Source: JBLNBU01 sp050260215 (GTDB taxonomy: Bacteria; Pseudomonadota; Alphaproteobacteria; Rhodospirillales; Magnetospirillaceae). Taken from it: 23,743 nt of DNA. The position numbers were made by a program, and so were the translations under genes. The notes under the pieces were generated by a model that saw only the letters and a list, made by a program, of their open reading frames with translations, searched no databases and was not told where the DNA came from. The stretch covers positions 1-23,743 of the forward strand of contig JBLNBU010000226.1 in the NCBI GenBank assembly GCA_050260215.1, given 5' to 3'. Below, in pieces: positions 8,521-15,879 of this stretch. Positions within the stretch are counted from its first letter, which is position 1; every line of letters starts with the position of its first letter.

Positions 8521-9137
8521 CACGGTATTCCTAGGATCTTGTGGGTCTGCAGGCCCAAGCGCCAGCGCGGGTGGGCCCGGCAGTAGGCGACGCAGGCGGC
8601 GGTATTGGCGGTGCGCTCGGGCCCGTCCATGGGCTGCAGCACGAAATGGCGGAAGCCCAGCTGCTCGAAGGCCGCGGGCGGGGCGTCGGGCTGGGGGAAC
8701 ACCAGCTTCAGCTCGTCGCCGGCGGTAACCGCCAGGGGATTGGCGCCCTTGGGGCTGACGCACACCCAGTCGAGCCCTGCGGGCAGCGGCCGGGTGCCGT
8801 TGGTCTCGATCGCCACCTCGAAGCCGGCGCCGTGCAGGGCGTCGACCAGGGCGGCGTCCAACTGCAGCGCCGGCTCGCCGCCGGTGCACACCACCATCTT
8901 GGGGCCGTCCACCGGGCCCCAGGCGGCCGCGACCGCCCGGGCCAGGCCAAGGGCATCGGTAAAGCGCTCGCCGCCGACGAAGTCGGTGTCGCAGAAGCTG
9001 CAGGCGGCCGCGGCGCGGTCCTCTTCGCGGCCGCTCCACAGGTTGCAGCCGGCAAAGCGCAGGAACACCGCGGCGCGGCCGGCGTTGACGCCTTCGCCTT
9101 GCAGGGTGTGGAAGATTTCCTTGACCGTATAGGCCAT
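8520..9137 (-). CDS. queE: 7-carboxy-7-deazaguanine synthase QueE (radical SAM)
   Basis: The 205-residue enzyme turns 6-carboxytetrahydropterin into 7-carboxy-7-deazaguanine. It begins MAYTVKEIFHTLQGEG, the usual QueE opening. The Fe-S cluster motif is the extended CX14CX2C form (CNLWSG...ACSFCDTDF) rather than CX3CX2C, a variation known in the QueE family. VVCTGGEPALQ is the SAM-binding GGEP motif, and IETNGT and CVSPK follow in the expected order. ATG 9137 is 20 bases after the stop of the 114-residue gene. Its TGA overlaps the queD start by one base, so the two consecutive pathway enzymes are translationally coupled. Confidence 0.95.
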   Translation of the reverse strand: MAYTVKEIFHTLQGEGVNAGRAAVFLRFAGCNLWSGREEDRAAAACSFCDTDFVGGERFTDALGLARAVAAAWGPVDGPKMVVCTGGEPALQLDAALVDALHGAGFEVAIETNGTRPLPAGLDWVCVSPKGANPLAVTAGDELKLVFPQPDAPPAAFEQLGFRHFVLQPMDGPERTANTAACVAYCRAHPRWRLGLQTHKILGIP

Positions 9138-9157
9138 TGCCGCTGGTACCCAGGCCC

Positions 9158-9502
9158 CTAGTGATCCGATCCGTGCAGGATCTTGTCGGCCAGGCCGGTG
9201 TCGTAGTCGACGCCCTCGGCGGTCATCACCACCGCGTGGGGGAAGCTGAAGCCGCGCAGCAGGCCCTTGCGTTCCAGCACCGTCCACACCGCCTGGTTGG
9301 CCAGCCCGGTGGCGTCGCGCGACAACACCACCTTGCGGCCCACGTGGAAGTGGTCGCCGTGCGGGCGGGGCAGTGCCATCAGCAGCACGTCGCCGTCGGG
9401 ATTGCGCTGGCTGGTTTCGGGGTTGCGGGCCAGCTCCTGGAACAGCACCAGGGTCTTGCACTGCAGCGGGTTCAGTTTCAGCGGATTGATCTTGGGCGGC
9501 AT
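9158..9502 (-). CDS. Uncharacterised 114-residue protein between rsmE and queE
   Basis: I do not recognise a named family, although the opening MPPKINPLKLNPLQCKTLVLF looks conserved-type rather than random. Later parts read LPRPHGDHFHVGRKVVLSRD and a C-terminal helix pair (NQAVWTVLERKGLL, FPHAVVMTAEGVDYDTGLADKIL). The protein appears soluble with no signal peptide. A histidine cluster (HGDHFH) could bind metal. ATG 9502 follows GAGG, which overlaps the rsmE stop (TGA ending at 9511), so it is probably coupled to rsmE. A TTG at 9514 in frame is less likely. Its place in an RNA-modification run suggests a role in RNA or translation, by context only. Confidence 0.8.
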   Translation of the reverse strand: MPPKINPLKLNPLQCKTLVLFQELARNPETSQRNPDGDVLLMALPRPHGDHFHVGRKVVLSRDATGLANQAVWTVLERKGLLRGFSFPHAVVMTAEGVDYDTGLADKILHGSDH

Positions 9503-9510
9503 GGGGCCTC

Positions 9511-10293
9511 TCAAGCGGGTGAGGAATCGGGATTATGGCCCTGGCGCGGGGCCTGCCGCCAGTCCCCGCGCACCGCCTGCCACAGCGCCAGGGCGGCGAT
9601 GGCGGCGGTCTCGGCGCGCAGGATGCGCGGACCCAGGCCGACGGGACGGGCAAACGGCAACGAGCCGAGCAGGCGGCGTTCCTCGGGGGCGAAGCCGCCC
9701 TCGGGGCCGACCAGCACGGCGGCCGGGCCGTCGCCCAAGCCGGCCAGCACCTCGGCCAGCGGCGGGCCCGACCCCGTCTCGTCCAGAAACAGCAGCACGC
9801 GGCCGTCGGGCCAGGCGGCCAGCGCCTTGTCCAGCGGCTGGGGCGGCGCCAGCTCGGGCACGGTCAGGCGTTCGCACTGCTCGGCCGCCTCGACCATGTG
9901 GGCGGCCAGGCGCTCGGTGTTGACCCGGCTCATGACCGTGCGGCGGGTGAATACCGGAACCAGGCGCGCGACGCCCAGTTCGGCGGCCTTCTCGGCCACC
10001 AGGTCGATGCGGTCGCGCTTGATGGGCGCGGCCAGCAGCCACAGGTCGGGTTCGGGCGCCTGGGGGCGGGTCTGCGCCTCGGTCGCCAGCGTGGCCCCGG
10101 ACTTGGCCAGGGCGTCAACGCGCGCCAGCCATTCGCCGTCGCTGCCGTTGAACAGCAACACCGTATCGCCGGCCTGGGCGCGCAGCACATGGGCCAGGTA
10201 GTGGCTCTGGTCCTTGGCCAGCACCATGCGCTCGCCCGCGGCCAGGGGCGCGGCGACGAACAGGCGGCAGCGGGGGCGGTCGGTGTCGGCCAT
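9511..10293 (-). CDS. rsmE: 16S rRNA (uracil-1498-N3)-methyltransferase RsmE
   Basis: The 260-residue product fits RsmE of the SPOUT methyltransferase superfamily, which uses S-adenosylmethionine to methylate U1498 of 16S rRNA. The N-terminal PUA-like domain (RLFV near 10, HYLAHVLRAQAGD at 31-43) is followed by KRDRIDLVAEKAAELGV (92-108), GPEGGF (196-201) and LGPRILRAETA (220-230), which form the knotted cofactor site. It lies 41 bases after the 65-residue gene and eight bases before the 114-residue gene. The length and all signature motifs are intact. Confidence 0.96.
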   Translation of the reverse strand: MADTDRPRCRLFVAAPLAAGERMVLAKDQSHYLAHVLRAQAGDTVLLFNGSDGEWLARVDALAKSGATLATEAQTRPQAPEPDLWLLAAPIKRDRIDLVAEKAAELGVARLVPVFTRRTVMSRVNTERLAAHMVEAAEQCERLTVPELAPPQPLDKALAAWPDGRVLLFLDETGSGPPLAEVLAGLGDGPAAVLVGPEGGFAPEERRLLGSLPFARPVGLGPRILRAETAAIAALALWQAVRGDWRQAPRQGHNPDSSPA

Positions 10294-10334
10294 GGCCCCG
10301 TTCTACGCGCCCCGGTCGATGGAGGGAAGCGGGT

Positions 10335-10532
10335 TTACCCGGCCTTGCGCGGCAGGCGCTGCAAATGCCCGATGGCGTCGGCGATGGCCAGCCAGTGCTG
10401 GGCGCCGCGGTCGTCGCGCCGCCGCGCCATGCGCCGTGCCATGGCGATGGCGTGGGGTTCGGCGTCTAGGCTGAGAACCTTCAGCAGGACCCTTGCCAGG
10501 CGATAGCTTTCGATGTCGACGATCTCGGCCAT
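10335..10532 (-). CDS. Small uncharacterised protein upstream of rsmE
   Basis: This 65-residue protein has no family I can name. AAGGGGG lies six bases before ATG 10532, a strong ribosome site that supports a real gene. The sequence MAEIVDIESYRLARVLLKVL is followed by a strongly basic middle (ARRMARRRDD) and the stretch QHWLAIADAIGHL; it is predicted wholly helical and soluble. It is probably the first gene of the minus-strand run leading through rsmE to queD. Two TATACT boxes lie upstream at 10578-10583 and 10616-10621. Confidence 0.65.
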   Translation of the reverse strand: MAEIVDIESYRLARVLLKVLSLDAEPHAIAMARRMARRRDDRGAQHWLAIADAIGHLQRLPRKAG

Positions 10533-10859
10533 GCGCGCCCCCTTCGGACCGGCGTCCCCTACATGCGCTTTTCCTAGAGTATAGCCCGGACGGCGGCGCC
10601 ATGGTCGGCCCGCGGAGTATAGTTGCCATCCTCCTTCTGGCGGGCAGTCATGCGCATTATTCGCAGTTCTGAACTTGGCGGCGACTTATTTCCGACTTGC
10701 TCTCAACTTGTGGGGTGATTCTGTATTCGCGACTTATTCTCATCGCCGGGAGGTGCCGGGATGCCCCCTCCGCCCCGTCGCCCCTCGCCGATGCTTGACG
10801 CTCTCCGCCCGGCGGCATATGTCACGGTCGAACGACTAGCCAGACAAGGTCATCCGGAC
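10533..10859. promoter_or_regulatory. Divergent intergenic region between the rsmE run and def
   Basis: These 327 bases hold no convincing gene but several ordered signals. GAGTATAG occurs twice (10577-10584 and 10615-10622); on the minus strand each supplies a TATACT -10-like box. TGCG and CGCA flank a seven-base spacer at 10651-10665. Four ACTT units at an exact 11-base period occupy 10673-10709. GCGACTTATT is present twice (10681-10690 and 10729-10738). A strong GGGAGG ribosome site at 10748-10753 precedes an in-frame ATG 99 bases upstream of the usual def start. I could not place a convincing plus-strand promoter. Confidence 0.5.
10672..10710 (+). repeat. Four-copy 11-bp phased ACTT direct repeat
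   Basis: ACTT begins at 10673, 10684, 10695 and 10706, exactly 11 bases apart each time, preceded by A or G and followed by G in three of four copies. The period equals about one helical turn, so all copies face the same side of the DNA. Head-to-tail repeats with an 11-bp period are the binding pattern of PhoB/OmpR-type response regulators. The site sits upstream of def-fmt-truA and could also act on the divergent gene. The regulator is not known. Confidence 0.55.
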
Positions 10860-11381
10860 ATGGCGCTGCTGCCCATCCTCACCGCTCCCGATCCGCGCCT
10901 GAAGCTGAAGGCCAGGCGGATCGAGAAGGTCGACGACGCCGTCCGCCGGCTGATGGACGACATGCTGGAAACCATGTACGCCGCTCCCGGCATCGGCCTG
11001 GCGGCGCCACAGGTCGGCGAGCTGGTGCGCGTGCTGGTCATCGACACCGCCAAGACCGAGGACGACCGCGCGCCCGTGCGCATGGCCAATCCCGAGATCG
11101 TCTGGGCGTCCGACGACGACAACACCTATGAGGAAGGCTGCCTGTCGGTGCCCGAGCAGTACGCCAACGTGGTCCGCCCGCGGGCCATCCGCGTGCGCTA
11201 TCTCGACCACGAGAACGAGATCCGCGAAATCGAGGCCGACGGCCTGCTCGCCACCGTCATCCAGCACGAGATGGACCACCTGGACGGCGTCTTGTTCATC
11301 GACCACCTGTCTTCGCTGAAGCGCAACATGATCCTGCGCAAGCTGCTGAAGTCGAAAAAGGAGGCGGTGCCGGCGCGATGA
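10860..11381 (+). CDS. def: Peptide deformylase
   Basis: The 173-residue product removes the formyl group from nascent proteins. All three metal-site motifs are present: GIGLAAPQ (44-51), EGCLS (92-96, metal ligand C94) and QHEMDHLDG (135-143, ligands H136 and H140, catalytic E137). ATG 10860 was chosen because family members start MxLLPIL and an AAGG lies about ten bases upstream. An in-frame ATG at 10761, 33 codons earlier, has a stronger GGGAGG site seven bases before it; it would add a proline-rich then basic N-terminus. The stop overlaps the fmt start as ATGA. Pairing def with fmt is usual because they remove and add the same group. Confidence 0.95.
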   Translation: MALLPILTAPDPRLKLKARRIEKVDDAVRRLMDDMLETMYAAPGIGLAAPQVGELVRVLVIDTAKTEDDRAPVRMANPEIVWASDDDNTYEEGCLSVPEQYANVVRPRAIRVRYLDHENEIREIEADGLLATVIQHEMDHLDGVLFIDHLSSLKRNMILRKLLKSKKEAVPAR

Positions 11382-12292
11382 AGCTGATCTTCATGGGGAC
11401 GCCGGACTTCAGCGTCTCCATCCTCGCCGCCCTGCTCGACGCCGGCCACCAGGTGGTCGCCGTCTATTCCCAGCCGCCGCGGCCCGCCGGGCGCGGCCAC
11501 AAGGAACAGCCGACTCCGGTCCACGCCTTCGCCGCCGCCCGCGGTATCGAGGTGCGCTGCCCGAAATCCTTGAAGGGCGCCGACGAGCAGCAGGCCTTCG
11601 CCGCGCTGGGCGCCGACGCCGCGGTGGTGGCGGCCTATGGCCTGATCCTGCCCAAGCCGATCCTTGAGGCACCCCGGCTGGGTTGCTTCAACGTCCATGC
11701 CTCGCTGTTGCCGCGCTGGCGGGGTGCGGCGCCGATCCAGCGTGCCATCCAGGCCGGCGACGTGGCCTCCGGCGTCACCATCATGCAGATGGACGAAGGC
11801 CTGGACACCGGCGCCATGCTGATGTTCGAGACCGTGGCCATCGGCCCTGACACCACCGCCGCCACCTTGCACGACGAACTGGCCGCCATGGGTGCGCGCC
11901 TGATGGTGGCCGCCCTGGCGGCGGCCGCGGCCGGCACCCTGGTGCCGGTGTGCCAGCCGGCCGAGGGGGTGACCTATGCCGCCAAGCTGGGCAAGGACGA
12001 GGGCCGCCTGGACTGGACCCGCCCGGCCGCCGAGCTGGAACGCCAGGTGCGCGCGCTCACCCCCTGGCCCGGGGTGTGGTGCATGATCGGGCCCGAGCGC
12101 CTGAAGGTGCTCAAGGCCGCGGTCGAGGGCGGCACCGGTTCCCCCGGCACCGCGCTCGACGACCGCCTGTTGGTGGCCTGCGGCGAAGGCGCGCTGCGCC
12201 TGCTCGTGGTCCAGCGTCCGGGCAAGGCCCCCATGGCCGCCGCCGACTGCCTGCGCGGGTTTGCCGTGCCTAAGGGTGCGGTGCTGGCGTGA
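11378..12292 (+). CDS. fmt: Methionyl-tRNA formyltransferase
   Basis: The 304-residue enzyme transfers a formyl group from 10-formyltetrahydrofolate to initiator Met-tRNA. The formyltransferase domain begins MKLIFMGTPDFSV and holds the catalytic triad region FNVHASLLPRWRGAAPIQ (N105, H107) and GLDTG (D143). The C-terminal tRNA-binding domain covers about 205-304 (YAAKLGKDEGRLDW onward). The start overlaps the def stop by four bases (ATGA) and the end overlaps the truA start by four (GTGA), so all three are translated as a coupled set. Length is as expected and no motif is lost. Confidence 0.97.
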   Translation: MKLIFMGTPDFSVSILAALLDAGHQVVAVYSQPPRPAGRGHKEQPTPVHAFAAARGIEVRCPKSLKGADEQQAFAALGADAAVVAAYGLILPKPILEAPRLGCFNVHASLLPRWRGAAPIQRAIQAGDVASGVTIMQMDEGLDTGAMLMFETVAIGPDTTAATLHDELAAMGARLMVAALAAAAAGTLVPVCQPAEGVTYAAKLGKDEGRLDWTRPAAELERQVRALTPWPGVWCMIGPERLKVLKAAVEGGTGSPGTALDDRLLVACGEGALRLLVVQRPGKAPMAAADCLRGFAVPKGAVLA

Positions 12293-13029
12293 CGACCCGC
12301 TACAAGCTGACCGTCGAATACGACGGCACTCCCTTCGTCGGCTGGCAAAGCCAGAACAACGGCCTGTCGGTCCAGCAGGTGATCGAGACGGCCGCGGCGA
12401 AGCTGGCGCAAGCGCCGGTGGCCTGCGTCGCCGCCGGGCGCACCGACGCCGGCGTCCATGCCACCGGCCAGGTGGTGCATTTGGACCTGCCGCGCGACTT
12501 TCCCGCCGACACGGTGCGCGACGCGCTGAACTTCCACATCAAGCCCCAGCCGGTGGCGGTGGTGGCGGCAGAAGTGGTGGGCGAGGACTTCCACGCCCGC
12601 TTCTCGGCCACCGGGCGGGCGTACCTGTACCGCATCGTCAACCGCCGCGCCCCGCTGGCCATCGAGCGCGACCGCGCCTGGTGGGTGCCCCAGCCGCTGG
12701 ACGCCGCGGCCATGGCCGCCGGTGCGGCCCACCTGCTGGGCCACCACGACTTCACCACCTTCCGCGCCGGCGAGTGCCAGGCGAAAAGCCCGATGAAGAC
12801 CCTGGACGTGCTGGACGTCACCCGCGCCGGCGAGGAGATCCTCATCAAGGCGGCGGCGCGCTCGTTCCTGCACCACCAGGTGCGCAACATGGTGGGCACG
12901 CTGAAGCTGGTGGGCGAGGGCAAGTGGAGCCCCGACGACATCGCCCGCGCCCTGGCCGCCCGCGACCGCAAGGCCGGCGGGCCGACCGCGCCGGCGGGCG
13001 GGCTGTACCTGACCACGGTCCGCTACTAG
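12289..13029 (+). CDS. truA: tRNA pseudouridine(38-40) synthase TruA
   Basis: The 246-residue enzyme isomerises uridines 38-40 in the anticodon stem-loop of tRNAs. It opens RYKLTVEYDGTPFVGWQ, and the catalytic aspartate is D53 in GRTDAGVHATGQ. RAYLYRIVNR, FTTFRA and FLHHQVRNMVGTL complete the signature. It starts at GTG 12289, which overlaps the fmt TGA as GTGA; the next in-frame start would remove the conserved opening. The def-fmt-truA order is common in alphaproteobacteria. A perfect 14-bp palindrome follows the stop. Confidence 0.97.
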   Translation: MTTRYKLTVEYDGTPFVGWQSQNNGLSVQQVIETAAAKLAQAPVACVAAGRTDAGVHATGQVVHLDLPRDFPADTVRDALNFHIKPQPVAVVAAEVVGEDFHARFSATGRAYLYRIVNRRAPLAIERDRAWWVPQPLDAAAMAAGAAHLLGHHDFTTFRAGECQAKSPMKTLDVLDVTRAGEEILIKAAARSFLHHQVRNMVGTLKLVGEGKWSPDDIARALAARDRKAGGPTAPAGGLYLTTVRY

Positions 13030-13036
13030 CGCCGTT

Positions 13037-13050
13037 GCGCCGGCCGGCGC
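13037..13050. repeat. Perfect 14-bp palindrome between truA and lutA
   Basis: GCGCCGGCCGGCGC reads the same on both strands. It lies eight bases after the truA stop. It could fold as a hairpin terminator stem, but only GTTTGCG follows, so it would be a weak terminator. It could equally be an operator for the lactate genes: a weak promoter, TTGCGC (13035-13040) and CACAAT (13059-13064) with an 18-base spacer, would overlap it. Function is inferred from position only. Confidence 0.4.
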
Positions 13051-13092
13051 GTTTGCGTCACAATCGCGGTCCTGTCAGGGAGGGCTGCCCCG

Positions 13093-13845
13093 ATGACCAC
13101 CCGCACCCGGCCGCGCACCGTCTATTTCTTCGGCACCTGCCTGATCGACCTGTTCTACCCGCAAGCCGGGCTGGCGGGGATGGAGCTGCTGCGCCGGGCC
13201 GGTGTCGAGGTGGTGTTCCCCCAGTCGCAGACCTGCTGCGGCCAGCCGGCGCGCAACTCGGGCCGTTTCGACGAAGCGCGCGAGGTCGCCCGCCTGCAGC
13301 TCGACGCCTTCCCCGAGGACTGGCCCATCGTGGTGCCGTCGGGCTCGTGCGCCGGGATGATGAAGGTCCATTATCCCCAGCTGTTCGAAGGCGATCCCGA
13401 CCATTCCCGCGCCGTCGCCTTTGCCCGCCGGGTCTTCGAGCTGACCCAGTTCCTGGTCGAGGTGCTCGACGTCAAACTCACCGATGCGGGCCAGCCGGTC
13501 ACCGTGACCTGGCACCCCTCATGCCATTCCATGCGCGAGATGGGGGTGATCGACCAGCCGAAGCGGCTGTTGGCCCAGCTTGCCAACGTCACCGTGGTCG
13601 AGAACCCGCGCGAGAAGGAATGCTGCGGCTTCGGCGGCGTGTTCGCGGTGCGCCAGCCCGAGGTGTCGGGCGCCATGGTCGCCGACAAGGTGGACTCCAT
13701 CCAGGCGACCGGCGCGGCGCTGGTGGTGTCGGGCGACTGCGGCTGCCTGATGAACATCGGCGGCGCCGCCGAGAAGGCGAATGCCGGGTTCAAGACCCGC
13801 CACATCGCCGAATTCCTGATGGAGCGCTGCCATGACCGGCGGTGA
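13093..13845 (+). CDS. lutA: L-lactate oxidation complex subunit LutA/LldE (CCG-domain protein)
   Basis: The 250-residue product has two cysteine-rich CCG domains, with pairs at QTCCGQP (about 47) and KECCGFGG (about 176) plus the upstream cysteines in FFGTCLID and WHPSCHSMR. Such domains bind noncanonical Fe-S clusters or pass electrons, as in GlcF and heterodisulfide reductase B. LutA/LldE (YkgE) is one of three subunits that oxidise L-lactate to pyruvate. AGGGAGGG lies eight bases before ATG 13093. The end overlaps lutB by 14 bases. It is the first gene of a four-gene lactate operon. Confidence 0.93.
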   Translation: MTTRTRPRTVYFFGTCLIDLFYPQAGLAGMELLRRAGVEVVFPQSQTCCGQPARNSGRFDEAREVARLQLDAFPEDWPIVVPSGSCAGMMKVHYPQLFEGDPDHSRAVAFARRVFELTQFLVEVLDVKLTDAGQPVTVTWHPSCHSMREMGVIDQPKRLLAQLANVTVVENPREKECCGFGGVFAVRQPEVSGAMVADKVDSIQATGAALVVSGDCGCLMNIGGAAEKANAGFKTRHIAEFLMERCHDRR

Positions 13846-15250
13846 TTTCACCCAGCGCGCCCCCCAGGCCCTGAACGACCAGCGCCTGCGCGCCAATTTC
13901 CGCCGCGCCATGGACGGGTTGATGGCCAAGCGGGCGGCCCAGTTCACCGACGTCGACGCCTGGACCGCGCTTCGCGCCCGCGGGGCTGCCGTGCGGGCCA
14001 ATGCGCTGGCCCGCCTGCCCGACCTGTTGCAGCGCTTCGAGGCCAAGGCCACCGCCAACGGCATCCGCGTCCACTGGGCCGAGACCACCGCCCAGGCCAA
14101 CGACATCGTCGCCGGCATTCTGGGCCGCGCCGGCGCGCGCACGGTGATCAAGGGCAAGTCCATGGTCTCCGAGGAGATGGAGCTCAACCGCCATCTGGAA
14201 GGACTGGGCATCACCGCGGTCGAGTCCGACCTCGGCGAATACATCATCCAGCTGGCGGGCGAGGCGCCCAGCCACATCGTCATGCCCTGCATCCACAAGA
14301 ACAAGGCCGAGATCGCCCAGCTGTTCGCCGAGCACATCGAGGGCCAGCCCTATACCGAGGACGTCGACGCGCTGACCGCGGCGGCCAGGGCCACCCTGCG
14401 CGGGGCCTTCGCCGGGGCGGATGCCGGCATCTCGGGCGTCAACTTCATGGTTGCCGAGACCGGCTCGCTGGTGCTGATCGAGAACGAGGGCAACGGCCGG
14501 CTGTCCACCACCTTGCCTCGGCTGCACATCGCGGTGACCGGCATCGAGAAGGTGGTCGAGCACCTGGACGACATCCCGCCGCTGCTGGCGCTGCTGCCGC
14601 GCTCGGCCACGGGCCAGCCGATCACCACCTACGTCAACATGATCAGCGGTCCGCGCAAGGAAGATGAGCTGGACGGGCCGACCGAGGTGCACCTGGTGCT
14701 GCTCGACAACGGCCGCTCGCGGGTCTATTTCGACGCCGAGTTGCGCGACACGCTGCGCTGCATCCGCTGCGGCGCCTGCATGAACCACTGCCCGGTCTAC
14801 ACCCGGGTCGGCGGCCACACCTACCGCTTCGTCTATCCCGGCCCCATCGGCAAGATCCTGTCGCCTCAGCTGGAAGGGCTGGACTGCGCTGGCGACCAGC
14901 CGCACGCCTCGACCCTGTGCAACGCCTGCGTCGAGGTCTGCCCCGTCAAGATCCCCATAGCCGACCTGCTGGTGCGCCTGCGCGCCGAGGCGGTGCGGCC
15001 GACCACCGCCGCGGTCAAGGGCGGCGGCTCGGGCGCCAGTGCGACCGAGGCGGCCGCCTGGGCCGGGTGGAAGGCGGTCTACGGCTCGCCCGTCGTCTAC
15101 GGCGCCGTCACCCGCATGCTGGCCTGGCTGGGCAACGCCGCGCCGGCCTCGGCGCCGCTGCTCAAGGAGTGGACGAGCGTGCGTACCAAGCCGAAATTCG
15201 CCCGGCGCACCCTGCACCAGCTGGCCCGCGACAAGGGGTACAAGGGATGA
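13832..15250 (+). CDS. lutB: L-lactate oxidation iron-sulfur subunit LutB/LldF
   Basis: The 472-residue product matches LutB/LldF (YkgF). The N-terminal LUD domain spans about 60-290, with KGKSMVSEEMELN and GVNFMVAETGSLVLIENEGN. A ferredoxin-like part carries two [4Fe-4S] motifs, CIRCGACMNHCP (about 309) and CNACVEVCPVK (about 362). It links lactate oxidation to the quinone pool together with LutA and LutC. The start overlaps lutA by 14 bases and the stop overlaps the lutC start as ATGA. All eight cluster cysteines or equivalents are present, so the gene looks functional. Confidence 0.95.
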   Translation: MTGGDFTQRAPQALNDQRLRANFRRAMDGLMAKRAAQFTDVDAWTALRARGAAVRANALARLPDLLQRFEAKATANGIRVHWAETTAQANDIVAGILGRAGARTVIKGKSMVSEEMELNRHLEGLGITAVESDLGEYIIQLAGEAPSHIVMPCIHKNKAEIAQLFAEHIEGQPYTEDVDALTAAARATLRGAFAGADAGISGVNFMVAETGSLVLIENEGNGRLSTTLPRLHIAVTGIEKVVEHLDDIPPLLALLPRSATGQPITTYVNMISGPRKEDELDGPTEVHLVLLDNGRSRVYFDAELRDTLRCIRCGACMNHCPVYTRVGGHTYRFVYPGPIGKILSPQLEGLDCAGDQPHASTLCNACVEVCPVKIPIADLLVRLRAEAVRPTTAAVKGGGSGASATEAAAWAGWKAVYGSPVVYGAVTRMLAWLGNAAPASAPLLKEWTSVRTKPKFARRTLHQLARDKGYKG

Positions 15251-15879
15251 GCGACGCCCGCGCCCGCATCCTGGCCCGACTGGCCGGGGCTCCCCGACGC
15301 CCGGCGCCCGACATGCCCGAATGGACCCCGCCGGCCTATGGGGACGGCCGGCTGGCCCGTTTCCGCGCCATGCTGGAAGCCTCGCACGCCGAGGTCCACG
15401 AGGTGACCGCCGCCGACTGGCCGGCGCGGTTGAAGCAGATCCTGGCCGCCAAGGGGGTGGCGACGCTGGCCTATGGCCCCAGCACCGAGGCCGGCCGCCG
15501 CCTGGCCGCCGAATACGGCGACGGCCTGCTGGCCTATGACCGCCCGGTCGAGCAGATGAAGGACGACCTGGTGCAGCGCGTCGATGCCGGCTTCACCACC
15601 ACGCTGGGCGCCGTCGCCGAGACCGGCTCGCTGATCCTGTGGCCCGGCCCGGCCGAACCGCGCCTGCTGTCGCTGCTGCCGCCCATTCACGTCGCCCTGG
15701 TCGAGGCGGCAAGGGTGGCCGATTCGCTGGCCGAGGCCATCCGCCTGGGCGGCTGGGCCGCCGGCATGCCCACCAACGCCCTGCTGATCTCGGGCCCGTC
15801 CAAGACCGCCGACATCGAGCAGACCCTGGCCTATGGCGTCCACGGCCCCAAGGAGCTGGTCGTGCTGGTGGTGTCGTGA
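15247..15879 (+). CDS. lutC: Lactate utilization protein LutC/LldG (LUD domain)
   Basis: The 210-residue product is a stand-alone LUD domain, the third subunit of the LutABC L-lactate oxidation system. The core FTTTLGAVAETGSLIL is followed by the LLPPIHVALV stretch and the family end motif SGPSKTADIE, then YGVHGPKELVVLVV. ATG 15247 overlaps the lutB stop (ATGA), and the stop overlaps the next gene as GTGA. It has no cluster cysteines, as expected for this subunit. Confidence 0.94.
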   Translation: MSDARARILARLAGAPRRPAPDMPEWTPPAYGDGRLARFRAMLEASHAEVHEVTAADWPARLKQILAAKGVATLAYGPSTEAGRRLAAEYGDGLLAYDRPVEQMKDDLVQRVDAGFTTTLGAVAETGSLILWPGPAEPRLLSLLPPIHVALVEAARVADSLAEAIRLGGWAAGMPTNALLISGPSKTADIEQTLAYGVHGPKELVVLVVS

